A DNA stretch of 14,719 nt from JBCDLI01 sp038745535 (lineage in GTDB: Bacteria > Pseudomonadota > Alphaproteobacteria > Rhizobiales > Rhizobiaceae), in contig JBCDLI010000060.1 in NCBI GenBank assembly GCA_038745535.1, forward strand, positions 1-14,719. Direction: 5' to 3'. The notes below the pieces were generated by a model that made no database searches, was not told where the DNA came from, and saw nothing but the letters and a program-made list of their open reading frames with translations. Below, one piece after another: positions 1 to 9,300 of this stretch. Position numbers and translations under genes: made by a program. Positions within the stretch are counted from its first letter, which is position 1, and every line of letters starts with the position of its first letter.

Positions 1-1
1 C

Positions 2-304
2 AACGGCAAATAGCGGCTCGCCGGTGAGGATAGGCGCGATGTCGTTATGGCCGGGAATGTCTTGAGCCAAATAGATACCCGCAACGCCGGGCATGATGCG
101 CGCTTCTTCTGCTTGGATATCCCGCAGCAGGCCCTGGGCCACCGGTGATGTGATAAGAGCTGTGTGCAACGTAGCCGGAAGATCGGGCATATCGTCGATG
201 TAAATGGCTTCGCCTGAGACGTGCTTCGCAGCGCTATCGTGCGCGACGCCTTTGCCGACAATTGTGCGCTCAACCACATGGGGAGTGACGGGACGAACAT
301 TCAT
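2..304 (-). CDS. xdhB: Xanthine dehydrogenase molybdopterin-binding subunit XdhB, N-terminal part
   Basis: This is the first 101 residues of the large, molybdenum-cofactor subunit of xanthine dehydrogenase. That subunit oxidises hypoxanthine and xanthine to urate in purine catabolism and passes electrons to the FeS/FAD subunit. The translation begins MNVRPVTPHVVERTIVGKG and continues with HDSAAKHVSGEAIYIDDMPD, the characteristic start of the aldehyde oxidase/xanthine dehydrogenase a/b hammerhead domain. The rest of the gene (about 680 more residues in the family) lies beyond the left edge. Its ATG overlaps the xdhA stop as ATGA, so the two are translationally coupled. In related genomes xdhC, the cofactor-insertion factor, usually follows, but that part is not visible. 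Identification is firm from sequence and neighbour together. Confidence 0.93.
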   Translation of the reverse strand, partial: MNVRPVTPHVVERTIVGKGVAHDSAAKHVSGEAIYIDDMPDLPATLHTALITSPVAQGLLRDIQAEEARIMPGVAGIYLAQDIPGHNDIAPILTGEPLFAV

Positions 305-1701
305 GCCATCACCTCAACGCGTTCGCCGGCGAAATCGTGCGCGAGACGAAGGGGCAAGCCTTCGGCGACATCCATCCGGTATTCGGCGCTGCCGCGCCAA
401 TCGCTCAGCGCTGCAAAGTCGTTCTCAATTTCCGCGCCTGCTTGCATACAAGTGGTAGTGTCGAGCAGCTTACCCGTGAGTGCCTTTTCAACGGATGTTG
501 CACGCTTGGGAATGGCAGCCATGCCGCCATAGGCCACACGTGCAGCCATTATACGATCGCCATCAAGTTCGAGTGCAAACGCGCCGCAAACAGTCGAAAT
601 ATCTTGGTCATACCGTTTGGAGATTTTCCAGACGCGGAAATGTGTTTGGGCTTTCTTTCGCGGCAACGTGATCGAAACGATGACTTCATCTGGCCGAATC
701 ACAGTCTTGCGATAATCGAGAAAGAAATCTTCGAGCGGCAAGGTGCGTTGGCCATGGGCGTACGATGCCAGCGTGATTTCTGCGCCCAGAGCGATCAACG
801 ATGGCGGACCATCGCCAATAGGACTCGCGGTCGCGATGTTGCCCCCAACGGTTCCCATGGAACGGATTTGCACAGACCCGAAACGGCTCAACAGTGTCGC
901 GAGCGAGGGATAGTCGGCCGCGACAAGTTCTTTCATCTCGTGCCAAGTCGCGGCTGCGCCGATCTCAAAAACCGTATCGGTCGCTTGGCAGACACGTAGC
1001 TCATCGACGTTGCCCGTGGCGATAATATCGCTCCAGCGATCTTCAAAAGCCGCATGCGCGACGCCGAGGTCTGTGCCGCCGGCTAGGATGAGCGCGTCGG
1101 GATTTTCCGCCTTCAGCACCAAGAGTTCATTGAGCGAGCGCGGTCGATGGTAGGTGGAACCCGAGCATGAAGTGTTTTCAGTCACTGTTAAAATCGCAGG
1201 GGCTTCTATTAAGTCACAACGACCGGCAGCATCCTGAATTGCTTCGACAATCGGCCGATAACCGGTGCAGCGGCAAAGATTTCCGGCGATTGCTTCGTGA
1301 ATTTCCTCTTCGCGCGGCGATGCGTTGCTGGCGAGCAAACCGGTCGCTGCCATGACAAATCCAGGTGTGCAAAAACCGCATTGGGATGAGCCATTGCAAG
1401 CCATTGCCGATTGCAATGCAGACAACTGGCCGTCAGATTTTAATCCTTCCACGGTCGTAATGCTGGCACCGTCAGCCTGCCCAACGGTCATGATGCAGGA
1501 ATTTGCCGCTACGGGCTTTCCGCCGTTTGTACCAATTCGCTGGAGCAACACCGTGCACGCTCCACAATCGCCCTCCGCACAGCCCTCTTTGGTGCCACGC
1601 GCTTTTTGCGTATCGCGAAGATAGTTCAACACAGTTGTGTCGGGTCGAACGCTTGTCGTGGTTTCGAGCCCATTCAATAAAAACGAAGTTTCAGCCGCCA
1701 T
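301..1701 (-). CDS. xdhA: Xanthine dehydrogenase small subunit XdhA (2Fe-2S/FAD)
   Basis: This subunit carries two [2Fe-2S] clusters and FAD, and moves electrons from the XdhB molybdenum site to NAD+. Numbered from the chosen start, cluster ligands are visible at C41, C46, C49 and C69 (GCAEGDCGAC, then NSC) and at C108/C111 and C143/C145 (CGFCTPGF, NLCRCTGYRP). The FAD-binding domain follows, with LILAGGTDLGV and GTVGGNIATASPIGDGPP, and then the CO-dehydrogenase-type flavoprotein C-terminal domain. The length of 466 residues fits the family. I chose the ATG at 1701 (MAAETSFLLNG) because homologues begin a few residues before FLLNG. The frame stays open to a GTG at 1743, and a good GGAGG lies inside that extension about 17 nt from my start, so an earlier start (1734 or 1743) is possible. 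It overlaps xdhB by 4 bp. All key ligands are present. Confidence 0.95.
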   Translation of the reverse strand: MAAETSFLLNGLETTTSVRPDTTVLNYLRDTQKARGTKEGCAEGDCGACTVLLQRIGTNGGKPVAANSCIMTVGQADGASITTVEGLKSDGQLSALQSAMACNGSSQCGFCTPGFVMAATGLLASNASPREEEIHEAIAGNLCRCTGYRPIVEAIQDAAGRCDLIEAPAILTVTENTSCSGSTYHRPRSLNELLVLKAENPDALILAGGTDLGVAHAAFEDRWSDIIATGNVDELRVCQATDTVFEIGAAATWHEMKELVAADYPSLATLLSRFGSVQIRSMGTVGGNIATASPIGDGPPSLIALGAEITLASYAHGQRTLPLEDFFLDYRKTVIRPDEVIVSITLPRKKAQTHFRVWKISKRYDQDISTVCGAFALELDGDRIMAARVAYGGMAAIPKRATSVEKALTGKLLDTTTCMQAGAEIENDFAALSDWRGSAEYRMDVAEGLPLRLAHDFAGERVEVMA

Positions 1702-1814
1702 CTTTGCCTGCCAGACTTCCTCCAGGCACAGCATAGCCACCACTTTCGCATAGGTTCAAGCGCAAGGAATATTCACTATTGCCGCATCATTAATCATGGG
1801 CTGGCCAATGCGGC

Positions 1815-2732
1815 GTGATCCTTGCCTTTCCCGACACAGTAGCGAACAAGTGCTTGGAGATCACAAGTGAGCATAGTGGGTTGGAAAACATAAGAAAAAT
1901 TACCGCGGACAACTCAGGGCCAATGACTTTTCGCGGCACGAACACCTATGTCATTGGCACCGATGAGCTTTGCGTTGTTGATCCGGGACCGGACGATGAC
2001 AAGCATCTTCGCACGATTGTCGACATCATCGCCGGTCGGCAGGTCAAGTGCATACTGATCACCCATACGCACACGGACCACACGGCACTCGCGTCGCGCC
2101 TTCAAGATAAGGTTGACGCGCCCGTTTGGGGTTGCGGCAGACACTTTTGGTTCAGGGATTTGGAGCAGGGCGAGACCCATCACCTTTCCGAAGCAACGGA
2201 CCATACATACACGCCTGATCATGAAATGACGGATGGTGAGGCGTTTGGTATTGGAAGCGACAACCTGCAGATTACGGCTGTTGCGATGCCGGGCCATACC
2301 GCGAATCATCTGTGTTTCGACATCAGCGGCGAAGCCCTGCTGAGCGGAGACCACGTCATGGGCTGGGCGACGACAATCATCGCGCCGCCGGATGGATCAA
2401 TGCGTGCCTATCTTTCATCTCTCGATAAGTTGCTTCAACGGGATGACAGGCTTTTTCTCCCCGGTCACGGCGATGCTATAACAGAGCCCGCGGCGCTTCT
2501 TCGCGGACTAAAAGCGCACCGAAAGATGCGCGAGCGCGCAGTCATCGAATGTCTAGAGCGTGGCCAGGTGACCATACCGGAAATCGTTGAGCGACTTTAC
2601 CGCGACACCGACAAGCGTCTGCATGGTGCGGCTGCCCTATCGGTTCTCGCCCATATTGAAATGCTGATTGATGAAGGCCGTGTCGTGCGCTTGGATGGGG
2701 TCAGCGTCAAGGGTCGGTACGCTATTGGGTGA
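1815..2732 (+). CDS. Metallo-beta-lactamase-fold hydrolase with C-terminal winged helix (LACTB2-like)
   Basis: This is a predicted cytoplasmic zinc hydrolase of 305 residues. The metal-binding set is complete: HTHTDH at residues 84-89, GHTANH with H161, SGDH with D179, and GHGD with H218. Upstream, TFRGTNTYVIG leads into VVDPGP, the usual first strands of this subgroup. After about residue 235 comes a helical segment (AHRKMRERAVIECL...) and a winged-helix-like region ending GAAALSVLAHIEMLIDEGRV, as in LACTB2 and many alphaproteobacterial homologues. The substrate is unknown. LACTB2 itself is an RNA endonuclease, but most bacterial members are annotated only as MBL-fold or hydroxyacylglutathione hydrolase-like. 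The start at GTG 1815 is uncertain because no clear ribosome-binding site is visible; an in-frame TTG at 1881 is an alternative. The gene diverges from xdhA and its 3' end overlaps the DUF1499 gene by 11 bp. Confidence 0.88.
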   Translation: MILAFPDTVANKCLEITSEHSGLENIRKITADNSGPMTFRGTNTYVIGTDELCVVDPGPDDDKHLRTIVDIIAGRQVKCILITHTHTDHTALASRLQDKVDAPVWGCGRHFWFRDLEQGETHHLSEATDHTYTPDHEMTDGEAFGIGSDNLQITAVAMPGHTANHLCFDISGEALLSGDHVMGWATTIIAPPDGSMRAYLSSLDKLLQRDDRLFLPGHGDAITEPAALLRGLKAHRKMRERAVIECLERGQVTIPEIVERLYRDTDKRLHGAAALSVLAHIEMLIDEGRVVRLDGVSVKGRYAIG

Positions 2733-3483
2733 TCTCGCCAATTAACAGCGCGTCCAGTCGGGCTTGAAGCCGCGCGATGAGCTTTGCATTTTTAGCGAGG
2801 TCGTGATCTTTTTCGATTGCCCGTGATCGCATATCGACGAAAACCGTTTCGCCCTCATCTGTAAGCCTCACAACAAGCTCGTGCGGCCAGAGCGCGAAAA
2901 AGGTGTTCCAATCGTACTCAATGAAGATGTCGTCGTTTGCGCCGATCCGACCGCGTTGAACGCGTTCGCTGAGCCCGTTTTCCTCCATCACCTGCTTTGT
3001 AGCGTCATACACGCGTACGAAGTCGGCTTGGTAGCGCTGCCCGCTCAGTTCCGGGTAGCCGTCACGCAGGGTCGACGCCACGATGGCACGTGCATCGCCC
3101 GCGATATCGCGCAATTCATCGAGAAAGAGCGGAGGCACGATAAGGTCAGTGCTCGTGTCAGCTTGTCGCGGATAGCGCAAATAATCAGCGCCCATGGCGA
3201 TGTAGGGAACCAGCACCACGGTGCACAAAAAGAGCGCACCGCTGACCTTGCGACCACCTTTTGTGCCGCGCACCCACAAACTCCGCATGCCGATCAGGGT
3301 CAAAAAAAGCGCGACAATCGCGGCCCATAGGACAACCCAATAGAGAAGCACGTACCCATCGCGATCAATGAGTTGAAGTTGGACACTGACGAAGACCGCG
3401 ACACCTAAAAACGGCAAGAACTTCGCGAGCCTGAGAGCCCAACGCGCAGAGGCGGACGGTAGTCTGGGCGGTAGTGGACGCAT
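2722..3483 (-). CDS. DUF1499 domain membrane protein
   Basis: This is a 253-residue protein of unknown function. Three hydrophobic segments near residues 22-37, 43-65 and 80-99 should anchor it in the inner membrane. The remainder (about 105-250) matches the DUF1499 pattern: a DTSTDLIVPP entry motif, an amphipathic central part, and near the end VFVDMRSRAIEKDHDLAKNA followed by a helix, which corresponds to the conserved 'RSrSRvGxxDlGaNaxRI' ending. The frame is open further upstream (to 3594), but the ATG at 3483 is preferred because it shares one base with the ppdK stop (TGATG) and begins just before the first membrane segment; the extension would be very basic and lie inside ppdK. It is therefore translationally coupled to ppdK. 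A functional link to pyruvate metabolism is not implied by the sequence. Confidence 0.8.
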   Translation of the reverse strand: MRPLPPRLPSASARWALRLAKFLPFLGVAVFVSVQLQLIDRDGYVLLYWVVLWAAIVALFLTLIGMRSLWVRGTKGGRKVSGALFLCTVVLVPYIAMGADYLRYPRQADTSTDLIVPPLFLDELRDIAGDARAIVASTLRDGYPELSGQRYQADFVRVYDATKQVMEENGLSERVQRGRIGANDDIFIEYDWNTFFALWPHELVVRLTDEGETVFVDMRSRAIEKDHDLAKNAKLIARLQARLDALLIGEITQ

Positions 3484-6224
3484 CAGGCTGCGGGTGCGCT
3501 TCCGATTCTTATTGCGGCTTGGGCAGCGGCTAGCTTTGCAACCGGCACGCGGTAAGGCGAGCATGAAACGTATTGCATGCCTAGTTCTTGGCAAAACTGG
3601 ATGGAAACCGGATCACCGCCATGTTCGCCAGAAATTGAGAGTGAAAGTTCCGGATTTACGCGCCTGCCCTTCTCTGCGGCGATACGGATCAATTCACCAA
3701 CACCCTCCACATCGAGATTGATAAACGGGTCCATCGCGACCACGCCTTCGCGAATGTACTTTGACATCACCACGGACGCGTCATCGCGCGAAAGGCCGAG
3801 GGCAGTTTGGGTGAGATCGTTCGTGCCGAAGGAGAAAAAGTCGGCGACCTCCGCGATGAAATCCGCGCGAATGGCCGCGCGTGGAACCTCAATGATGCAG
3901 CCGACAAGGTAATCGAACGGCTTGCCCTTTTCCTCAATGATCTTCGACGCGATACGATCAATTCGCTGCCTGATGTGCCGTAGCTCATTGTTGTAGGCGA
4001 TGAGCGGTACCATGATTTCTGGCACGACCGGTAGACCCGTTTTATCGCCTGCCAGGACTGCGGCCTCGAAGATCGCGCGCACCTGCATGTCGGCAATCTC
4101 CGGATAAGTGATCGCAACCCGTGCACCGCGGTTACCAAGAACGGGATTTAAATCGCTCAATTGCGTCAATCGTTCTTGCAGCTGATCGAGCGTAATTCCT
4201 AGTTTTTCCGCGACCTCGCGCTGTTCGCTCGCACGATGGGGCAAAAACTCAGAAAGGGGCGGGTCAAGAAGGCGGATGGTGACCGGTTTTCCCGGCATCG
4301 CGAGGAAGAGCTTCACGAAGTCTTCGCGCTGCATTGGCAAAAGCTCGTTTAGAGCCGCGGACCGTTCACCAGCATCTTTGGCCATGATGAGCTGGCGCAT
4401 CGCGAACAGCCGCTCTTCATATTCCTGGAACATGTGCTCGGTCCGGCATAGACCTATGCCTTCGGCTCCAAAGGAATCCGCCACCATTGCGTCTTCGGGA
4501 AGATCGGCGTTTGTGCGCACCTGCATTCGGCGCTCGGCGTCTGCCCACTCCATGAGCTCGGCAAAATCGCGGCTAAGGCGCGGCTGAACCATGGGCAGTG
4601 AACCCGCCATAACCTCACCTGTGTTGCCATCAATCGTAATTAAATCGCCGGGTTTGAATGTCTGGCCCGATGCACTCATTTCTCCAGCCTGAACATCAAT
4701 CCGTATTTGACCAGCACCGGTAACACATGGCTTACCCATGCCTCGCGCTACGACGGCCGCATGGCTGGTCATTCCACCGCGTGAGGTGAGCACGCCTTCA
4801 GAGGCGTGCATGCCATGGATATCGTCGGGATTGGTTTCGGGTCGCACAAGTATAACGCGCTGGCCTGTTTCACTGGCCTCAACTGCATCATGCGCCGTAA
4901 ATACGATTTGCCCGGTTGCTGCGCCAGGCGCTGCCGGAAGGCCTCTGCCAATAACGGGCCGTCGCGCCTTCGGGTCAATGCCTGGGTGCAGAAGCTGGTC
5001 GAGTGAAGCCGGATCCACCCGGAGCAACGCTGTCTTTCGCGAAATCACTTTCGCCTTCGCCATTTCAACAGCAATGCGAATTGAGGCGGTTGCCGAGCGT
5101 TTTCCGTCGCGCGTTTGCAGGAGCCAGAGATGGCCATCTTCAATGGTAAATTCGATATCCTGCATGTCGCCAAAATGGCGTTCAACGCGATGTGCAAGCG
5201 CCTGCAAGCCTTTGAAAACCTCAGGCAGCAGTTCTTCCAGCGAGAGTTTTGCCTGATCGAGCGCCTTCCGCGCTGCCTTGGTAATCGATCGTGGCGTCGT
5301 GAACCCGGCGACGATGTCTTCACCCTGCGCATTTGGGATAAACTCGCCGAAAAGCGTGTCCTCACCTGTCGATGGATCGCGTGTAAATGCGACCCCTGTG
5401 CCGGATGTCTCGCCGCTGTTGCCAAATACCATGGCTTGGATTGTTACCGCGGTGCCCCACTCGTCGGAGATGTTGTGAGCAGCGCGATACACGCGAGCGC
5501 GTGGGCTATTCCAGCTTTCAATGACGGCAATGATGGCAGACCAAAGCTGCTCATAGGGGTCTTGGTGAAATTCCACATCGTAGTCTTCGAGCATCGCCGC
5601 TTTGTAGGCAGCGATCAGCTCGCGCATTTCTTCAGCGCTTAAGTCCTGAAGATCGCCTAGCTCGTACTTTTCCAGAAGGTTCTCGTGAACCTCTTCATAG
5701 GCACTGTGATCGACCCCTTGCACGACCGTCCCGTACATAGCGGTGAAGCGGCGTAGCGTGTCGAGTGCGAACCAGTCATTTCCAGTTTGGCGGCCCAAGG
5801 CGTCGGCTGTGTCGGTATTCATCCCAAGATTAAGGATCGTATCCATCATCCCTGGCATCGATGTTCGTGCGCCCGAGCGAACTGAAATCAACAAGGGCTT
5901 TTCGGTTGAGCCGAACTTCTTACCGGTTTGCTTTTCGAGCTTGCCCAGCGCCAGCACGACGGCCTGCTTGATCTCATCGGGCAAGACACCGCCATTTTCA
6001 TGAAATGCACGACCGATTTCGGTCGTGATCGTAAACCCGGGTGGAACAGGTAAGCCCGAAGAGGCCATCTCAGCCAGGTTTGCCCCTTTACCGCCCAAAA
6101 TATCGCGATCGGTCGCGCCGCCATCCGCTTTGCCGTCACCAAAGGCGTATATCCACTTAACAGCTGCCGCTGGACGCTCTTTCGCTATTTGGAGCCCGTC
6201 TGATCGTACAGAAGCTTGCGACAT
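3483..6224 (-). CDS. ppdK: Pyruvate, phosphate dikinase (catalytic Cys replaced by Ser)
   Basis: PPDK interconverts pyruvate + ATP + Pi and PEP + AMP + PPi in gluconeogenesis or pyrophosphate-linked glycolysis. The 913 residues cover the whole family: an N-terminal nucleotide-binding part (ILGGKGANLAEM, then PVPPGF), an ATP-grasp end with IEDGHLWLLQTRDGKR, the phosphohistidine domain GGMTSHAAVVARGMGKP with H488, and the PEP-binding barrel. The barrel shows GLCRTEHMF (R594), IRLLDPP (R651), EIMVPLI and SFGTNDLTQ (N802/D803). The usual ICGEHGG reads ISGEHGG here: residue 865 is Ser (codon TCT) at the place of catalytic Cys831 of the Clostridium symbiosum enzyme. No frameshift is present. It lies 123 bp downstream of smc with its own palindromic leader, and it overlaps the DUF1499 gene by one base. 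Confidence 0.96.
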   Translation of the reverse strand: MSQASVRSDGLQIAKERPAAAVKWIYAFGDGKADGGATDRDILGGKGANLAEMASSGLPVPPGFTITTEIGRAFHENGGVLPDEIKQAVVLALGKLEKQTGKKFGSTEKPLLISVRSGARTSMPGMMDTILNLGMNTDTADALGRQTGNDWFALDTLRRFTAMYGTVVQGVDHSAYEEVHENLLEKYELGDLQDLSAEEMRELIAAYKAAMLEDYDVEFHQDPYEQLWSAIIAVIESWNSPRARVYRAAHNISDEWGTAVTIQAMVFGNSGETSGTGVAFTRDPSTGEDTLFGEFIPNAQGEDIVAGFTTPRSITKAARKALDQAKLSLEELLPEVFKGLQALAHRVERHFGDMQDIEFTIEDGHLWLLQTRDGKRSATASIRIAVEMAKAKVISRKTALLRVDPASLDQLLHPGIDPKARRPVIGRGLPAAPGAATGQIVFTAHDAVEASETGQRVILVRPETNPDDIHGMHASEGVLTSRGGMTSHAAVVARGMGKPCVTGAGQIRIDVQAGEMSASGQTFKPGDLITIDGNTGEVMAGSLPMVQPRLSRDFAELMEWADAERRMQVRTNADLPEDAMVADSFGAEGIGLCRTEHMFQEYEERLFAMRQLIMAKDAGERSAALNELLPMQREDFVKLFLAMPGKPVTIRLLDPPLSEFLPHRASEQREVAEKLGITLDQLQERLTQLSDLNPVLGNRGARVAITYPEIADMQVRAIFEAAVLAGDKTGLPVVPEIMVPLIAYNNELRHIRQRIDRIASKIIEEKGKPFDYLVGCIIEVPRAAIRADFIAEVADFFSFGTNDLTQTALGLSRDDASVVMSKYIREGVVAMDPFINLDVEGVGELIRIAAEKGRRVNPELSLSISGEHGGDPVSIQFCQELGMQYVSCSPYRVPVAKLAAAQAAIRIGSAPAA

Positions 6225-6276
6225 TTCGCGGTTTATTTCCCGTCAGTTGGCTCTCAAGGCGTCATTGCCTTTGATT

Positions 6277-6291
6277 TTGTGCACTGCACAA
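6277..6291. promoter_or_regulatory. Perfect 15-bp palindrome in the ppdK leader, likely operator
   Basis: TTGTGCACTGCACAA is a perfect 7+1+7 inverted repeat, 52 bp upstream of the ppdK ATG. It overlaps a candidate -10 and would cover the transcription start, which suggests a repressor site. TGC...GCA-type sites are known for PhaR (polyhydroxybutyrate regulator) in alphaproteobacteria, and this one has that general look. Assignment to PhaR is only a guess. Confidence 0.5.
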
Positions 6292-6315
6292 TAGCACAGA
6301 TCGCTACAGATTGAA
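6288..6315 (-). promoter_or_regulatory. Candidate sigma-70-type promoter for ppdK
   Basis: On the minus strand TTCAAT (6310-6315) and TATTGT (6288-6293) are separated by 16 bp, giving a transcript start near 6281 and a leader of roughly 57 nt. The -10 runs into the palindrome at 6277-6291, consistent with regulated ppdK transcription independent of smc. The hexamers are imperfect, so this is tentative. Confidence 0.35.
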
Positions 6316-6347
6316 ATCTTCTCACACTATAAGCCCACAGCCGACCG

Positions 6348-9300
6348 TTAACTGGCCTCACGGATCTCTTCGGCTTCGCGCAGATCGACTGAGACAAGCT
6401 GTGAAACACCCTGTTCGGCCATCGTGACACCAAAAAGGCGATCCATCCGCGCCATGGTGATCGGATTGTGCGTGATGATTACAAAGCGCGTTTCGGTTTG
6501 GCGCGTCATTTCATCCATGAGATCGCAAAACCGTTCCACATTCGCATCGTCCAGCGGCGCATCCACCTCATCCAGCACGCATATTGGCGCGGGGTTGGTT
6601 AAGAAAACAGCAAAGATGAGCGCCATCGCCGTCAATGCCTGTTCGCCACCGGATAGAAGCGTCATGGTTTGCGGTTTTTTGCCGGGCGGTCGCGCGATGA
6701 TTTCTAGACCAGCTTCCAGCGGGTCGTCATTCTCAACCAATTGAAGTTCAGCTGTGCCGCCACCAAAAAGGTGAGTAAAAAGTCGTTTGAAGTGTACTTG
6801 CACGTCCTCAAAAGCAACGAGAAGGCGCTCACGACCCTCGCGATTTAAAGACGAGATCCCAGACCGCAGTTCACGGATCGCTTCGATGACGTCTTCGCGT
6901 TCATTGACGATTTCATCGCGCCGCTCGACGAGGTCGACCTGCTCTTCCTCAGCACGCAGGTTCACTGCGCCGAGGCGCTCACGGTCCACCTTCAATCTTT
7001 CAAGCTTTTTTTCCAACGGGCTTAGATTTGGAAGTTCGTCATCGGGCCCGAGGCCCGTCAATCCGAAGATGGTGTGTGGCTCTTTGTTGAAAGTCTCAAC
7101 GATCCGCGCTTCGATGTCGGAACGACGCTGCTTCGCGGCAACCAAACGCTCCTCAATCCGCGCCCGCGCCTCACGTGTTTCAGACAGGTCTGTGATGCAG
7201 TCCGTTGCCATGCGGTCCGCAGTACGCGCGTCGGTTTCGGCAAGCGCAAGCTTATCGGCGGCAGCCTTGCGTACGCTTTCTGCCGCTTCGATCTCTTTGA
7301 TTAAAGCCCGCTTTTTGACCTGAAGCTCTTCTGGTCCGCCGTCCAACTCAGCTGCGGTACGTTCAGCTTCATCGCGGCGTGAGGTCAGCGTTTCTATCTG
7401 AGCGTGGCTGTTTAATTTCCGCCTTTCCCACGTAGTCAAATCGTTCGAAATTGACTGAACGCGATCACGGCGAAATTTCTGTTCCCGTGTCAGACCCTCA
7501 TAGGTAGCCGTGGCTTCGGCCAAGACACCGCGCAGTTGGCTTACGACAGCTTTTTGGCTTTCCAGCTTGGCATTTAGCGCGGTCAGGTCAGGTTCAGCGT
7601 CGATCGCAGCGTCAACCTCGATGATCAGCTTCTCCGCATCGACCAAATCATTTGAGACGCTGGACAACTGCTCTTCAAGGATGGCGCGTTTCTGTGCGTA
7701 TCCGCCCGCTTGGCGTTCCGCGTCGGCGAGCTTCTCGCGTGCGTCTCGCGCCTCGCCTTGTGATTTTCGAAGACTTTCGCGCGCCTGCTTCTCGCTGGCG
7801 CTGGCCTCCGTGATCTTGCGTTCCGCAGTAGCTAGATCAGCCTCGATTTCCGACAACGAAGTCCTTTTTTCCGCAATTTCACTGTCGAGTTCGGCCAAAC
7901 GATTTTTCTGTGCGAGCCGTTGCGCTGCTGCCGTGGGCGCATCGGCTGCCACGCGCAACCCGTCCCAGCGCCACAGGTGACCGTCACGGGTGACCAAGCG
8001 CTGCCCGACTTTCAGTCCAGTGCTGAGGCGATCTCCTGTCGCAACATCCACGACAATACCAATCTGACGAAGCCGACGTTCAAGCGCGCCTGCGCCATCC
8101 ACATAGTCAGCAAGACTTGCAATGCCTTCTGGAAGTTCTGGGTCATCGGCGGTTGAAGCGGAGCCTCGCCAATGGGCGGCCGCGCCCTCGTCGGTTGAAA
8201 TCTCGAGGTCGTCACCAAGCGCCGCACCGAGCGCAGTTTCGTATCCTTTCGTAACCGTTATCGACTCTATGATCGCGGGAAACAGATCAGACCTGCCCGC
8301 ATTTAAAAGGTTTGCGAGTGTCCGCGCCTCGGCTTCCAGAGCATTTAAGTCCGACCGCTTTTCCTGCACACTTGGCCGGATCGTTCGTTCGGCTTCCCGT
8401 GCATTTGCTGTCGAGTTTTCCGCATTCTGGACTGCGCGTTCGGCCTCTTTGACCCGCTCATCGGCTGCAGTCACTGATTGCGCATGTGCCGCCGGATCTG
8501 GAAGCGACCTGATTTTCTCAGCTATCGCGGCAAGCTCTCGCCCGACCTCTGACTTCCGCTGTTCAAAGCGCTCAATTCGCTGGATCATTTCCGATTTGCG
8601 TCGGTTAAGCTGTGTTCGCAAAGCGCTCGCCTCTGCGCTTTCCGCTGTAAAATCGGACAGCTTCGCTTCTGCCGCGACAAGGTGGGCTCGCGCCTCTTCC
8701 GCCGCTACTCGCAGCTCCTCGGTTCTAGCGTCTGCGCCGCTGTCGTTTGCTTCTAATTCGGCTTTCTCCTTGGTCAGCCGACCCGCAGCGTCTTCTGCGT
8801 CTTTAAGCAGTTGAGCTTCGCGCGCGATATCGCTCTTCAACTGCTCCACACGATTGAGTTGTTCGCGACGTCGTGCAGAAAGCTTCTCGACTTCCGCGTC
8901 CAATTGATCGCGTGCGATGTTGAGACGCTGGAGTGCTGCGGCTGCTTCGGCCTCAGCTTGCCGCAGAGTAGGCAACACGTGTTGAGCTATAGCCTGCGCC
9001 CTTGCGGCTTCCATTTGCACTTTGGACCGCTCGGCCACTGCAGCGGTTGCTTGAGATAGCTCCGAATTCGTTTCAGCTTCGGTACTCTTCGCGCTCGTCC
9101 ATTTCAGGTGAAGGACAGTGGCCTCGGTTTGGCGAATCTCCTTTGATAGATTTTTGAAGCGGCTCGCCTGCCGTGCCTGCCGTTTCAGACTTTCAATTTG
9201 GCTTTCTAGCTCTGCGACCACATCGTCGAGGCGTTCTAAATTGGTCTCTGCGGATCGTAGACGTAGCTCGGCCTCATGCCTCCTGGAATGAAGACCAGAG

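Noticed and set aside
337..999. Plus-strand open frame of 220 residues within xdhA
   Set aside because: Composition and position mark it as a shadow of xdhA, which has every cofactor ligand in the minus frame.
1702..1814. Promoters in the xdhA-hydrolase divergent gap
   Set aside because: No hexamer pair with acceptable spacing stood out on either strand, and start codons on both sides are uncertain, so I list none.
4738..5642. Plus-strand open frames of 172 and 175 residues within ppdK
   Set aside because: They are antisense to the highly conserved PPDK central region and have no recognisable domain.
7510..8814. Long plus-strand open frames opposite smc (156 and 230 residues)
   Set aside because: They are Ser/Arg/Ala-rich mirror frames of the coiled-coil coding strand, with no motif or start signal; smc on the other strand is certain.
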